A stretch of DNA of 5,734 nt from an uncultured Thermoleophilia bacterium (lineage in GTDB: Bacteria > Actinomycetota > Thermoleophilia > UBA2241): contig CAIWHY010000568.1 in assembly GCA_903912585.1 (NCBI GenBank), positions 1 to 5,734 on the forward strand, in the 5' to 3' direction. Positions 5,257 to 5,734 of the stretch are shown here, in pieces (position 1 is the first letter of the stretch; each line of letters opens with the position of its first letter). Both the position numbers and the translations under genes were made by a program. The notes below the pieces were generated by a model. That model was not told the origin of the DNA. It saw only the letters and a program-made list of their open reading frames with translations, and made no database searches.

Positions 5257-5679
5257 ATGAAGCTTTCCGCTCGCAACCAGCTCAAAGGCACCGTCGAGAC
5301 CGTGACCGAGGGCGCCGTGAACGGCGTCGTCACGGTCAAAGTGGGCCAGGACACCGTCACGGCCGATGTCACGATGGATGCCATCAAGGACCTCGGCCTC
5401 GAGGCCGGCAAGGAGGCGACCGTCGTGGTCAAGGCGACCAGCGTCATGATCGCCGCCGGCAGCGTGCGCCTCGCCGGGCTCTCGGCGCGCAACCAGCTCG
5501 CGGGCACGGTCGCCAAGGTCACCCGGGGTGCCGTCAACGGCCACGTCCTGCTCAAGCTCAACGGCGGCGGCACGCTCACGTCCTCGGTCACCAACGAGGC
5601 GATCGACGAACTCGACCTCGCCGAGGGCTCGCCGGCGCTGGGGATCGTCAAGGCGAGCGACGTGATGGTGGCCGTCTGA
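5257..5679 (+). CDS. Two-domain Mop protein (molbindin, molybdate/tungstate binding)
   Basis: The 140-residue protein is two tandem Mop domains. Copy one covers about 1-68 and copy two about 75-140, each opening with SARNQLxGTV (4-13 and 76-85), then GAVNG (19-23, 91-95), a VT-rich strand ending in a helix (MDAIKDLGL 40-48; NEAIDELDL 113-121), and KATSVMIA (59-66) or KASDVMVA (132-139). Molbindins of this kind assemble into small oligomers that bind several molybdate or tungstate ions between subunits and act as cytoplasmic stores or buffers; the layout matches ModG-type di-Mop proteins. The ATG is preceded by GAGGAG (5244-5249) at seven bases, and the protein starts at the domain edge. It is divergent from the PBP-like regulator, which probably controls it. 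There is no ABC transporter or ModE-type DNA-binding part in this protein. Confidence 0.92.
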   Translation: MKLSARNQLKGTVETVTEGAVNGVVTVKVGQDTVTADVTMDAIKDLGLEAGKEATVVVKATSVMIAAGSVRLAGLSARNQLAGTVAKVTRGAVNGHVLLKLNGGGTLTSSVTNEAIDELDLAEGSPALGIVKASDVMVAV

Positions 5680-5695
5680 GCCACGCGGCCTGACA

Positions 5696-5724
5696 GCGCC
5701 GCGGCCGGCTCCCGGCCGGGGCGC
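5696..5724 (+). terminator. GC-rich terminator hairpin after the di-Mop gene
   Basis: CGGCCGG (5702-5708) pairs with CCGGCCG (5712-5718) around a CTC loop. After one G-G mismatch the stem continues with GCGCC (5696-5700) against GGCGC (5720-5724). It begins 16 nt after the stop codon. No T-run is seen before the window ends. Confidence 0.6.
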
Positions 5725-5734
5725 CGCGGCGGCA

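Noticed and set aside
1..5734. CRISPR array, insertion sequence, attachment site or phage genes
   Set aside because: No spaced repeats of CRISPR length, transposase, terminal inverted repeats or integrase are visible; the excisionase-like HTH belongs to a larger sensor protein, not to a phage excisionase.

Overview
The window is GC-rich DNA with tightly packed, strongly coding genes, mostly preceded by good Shine-Dalgarno sites (GGAGG type) and often starting with GTG. The combination of Rex, glutamate-1-semialdehyde aminotransferase, a radical-SAM heme synthase of the AhbD type and a di-Mop molybdate/tungstate-binding protein points to an anaerobic or microaerobic bacterium that makes heme by the siroheme route. 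A high-GC anaerobic actinobacterial lineage (for example Coriobacteriia-like) fits, but that placement is inference; a deltaproteobacterial-type anaerobe cannot be excluded.

Layout. Left block (1-2086, minus strand): hemL is followed after 14 nt by rex, and 20 nt after rex by the start of an unrecognised gene cut off by the window edge. The three look like one operon read right to left. Position 2087-2292 is a divergent control region. A small GNAT acetyltransferase (2293-2733, plus strand) reads rightwards and meets ahbD head-on at a GC-rich hairpin (2750-2770). Right block: ahbD (2792-3904, minus) lies downstream of a cytoplasmic regulator that joins an excisionase/MerR-like helix-turn-helix to a periplasmic-binding-protein-like domain (4016-5029, minus). 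Divergent from this regulator is a two-domain Mop (molbindin-type) protein (5257-5679, plus) ending at a strong hairpin near the right edge.

How the parts fit. HemL makes 5-aminolevulinate at the start of tetrapyrrole synthesis, and AhbD performs the last step of the siroheme-dependent heme route, so both ends of one pathway flank the window's centre. Rex senses NADH/NAD+ and is known elsewhere to be linked with hem genes. The regulator/di-Mop pair suggests control by molybdate, tungstate or a related oxyanion. Its divergent promoter region holds the most unusual signal in the window: five consecutive 10-bp units with A-rich cores in helical phase (5111-5160), next to a perfect 6-bp-arm dyad over the likely -10 box of the Mop gene. 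A separate 28-bp dyad sits just upstream of ahbD. These suggest one or two undescribed operator systems that may tie metal-oxyanion status to anaerobic heme synthesis; that link is hypothesis.
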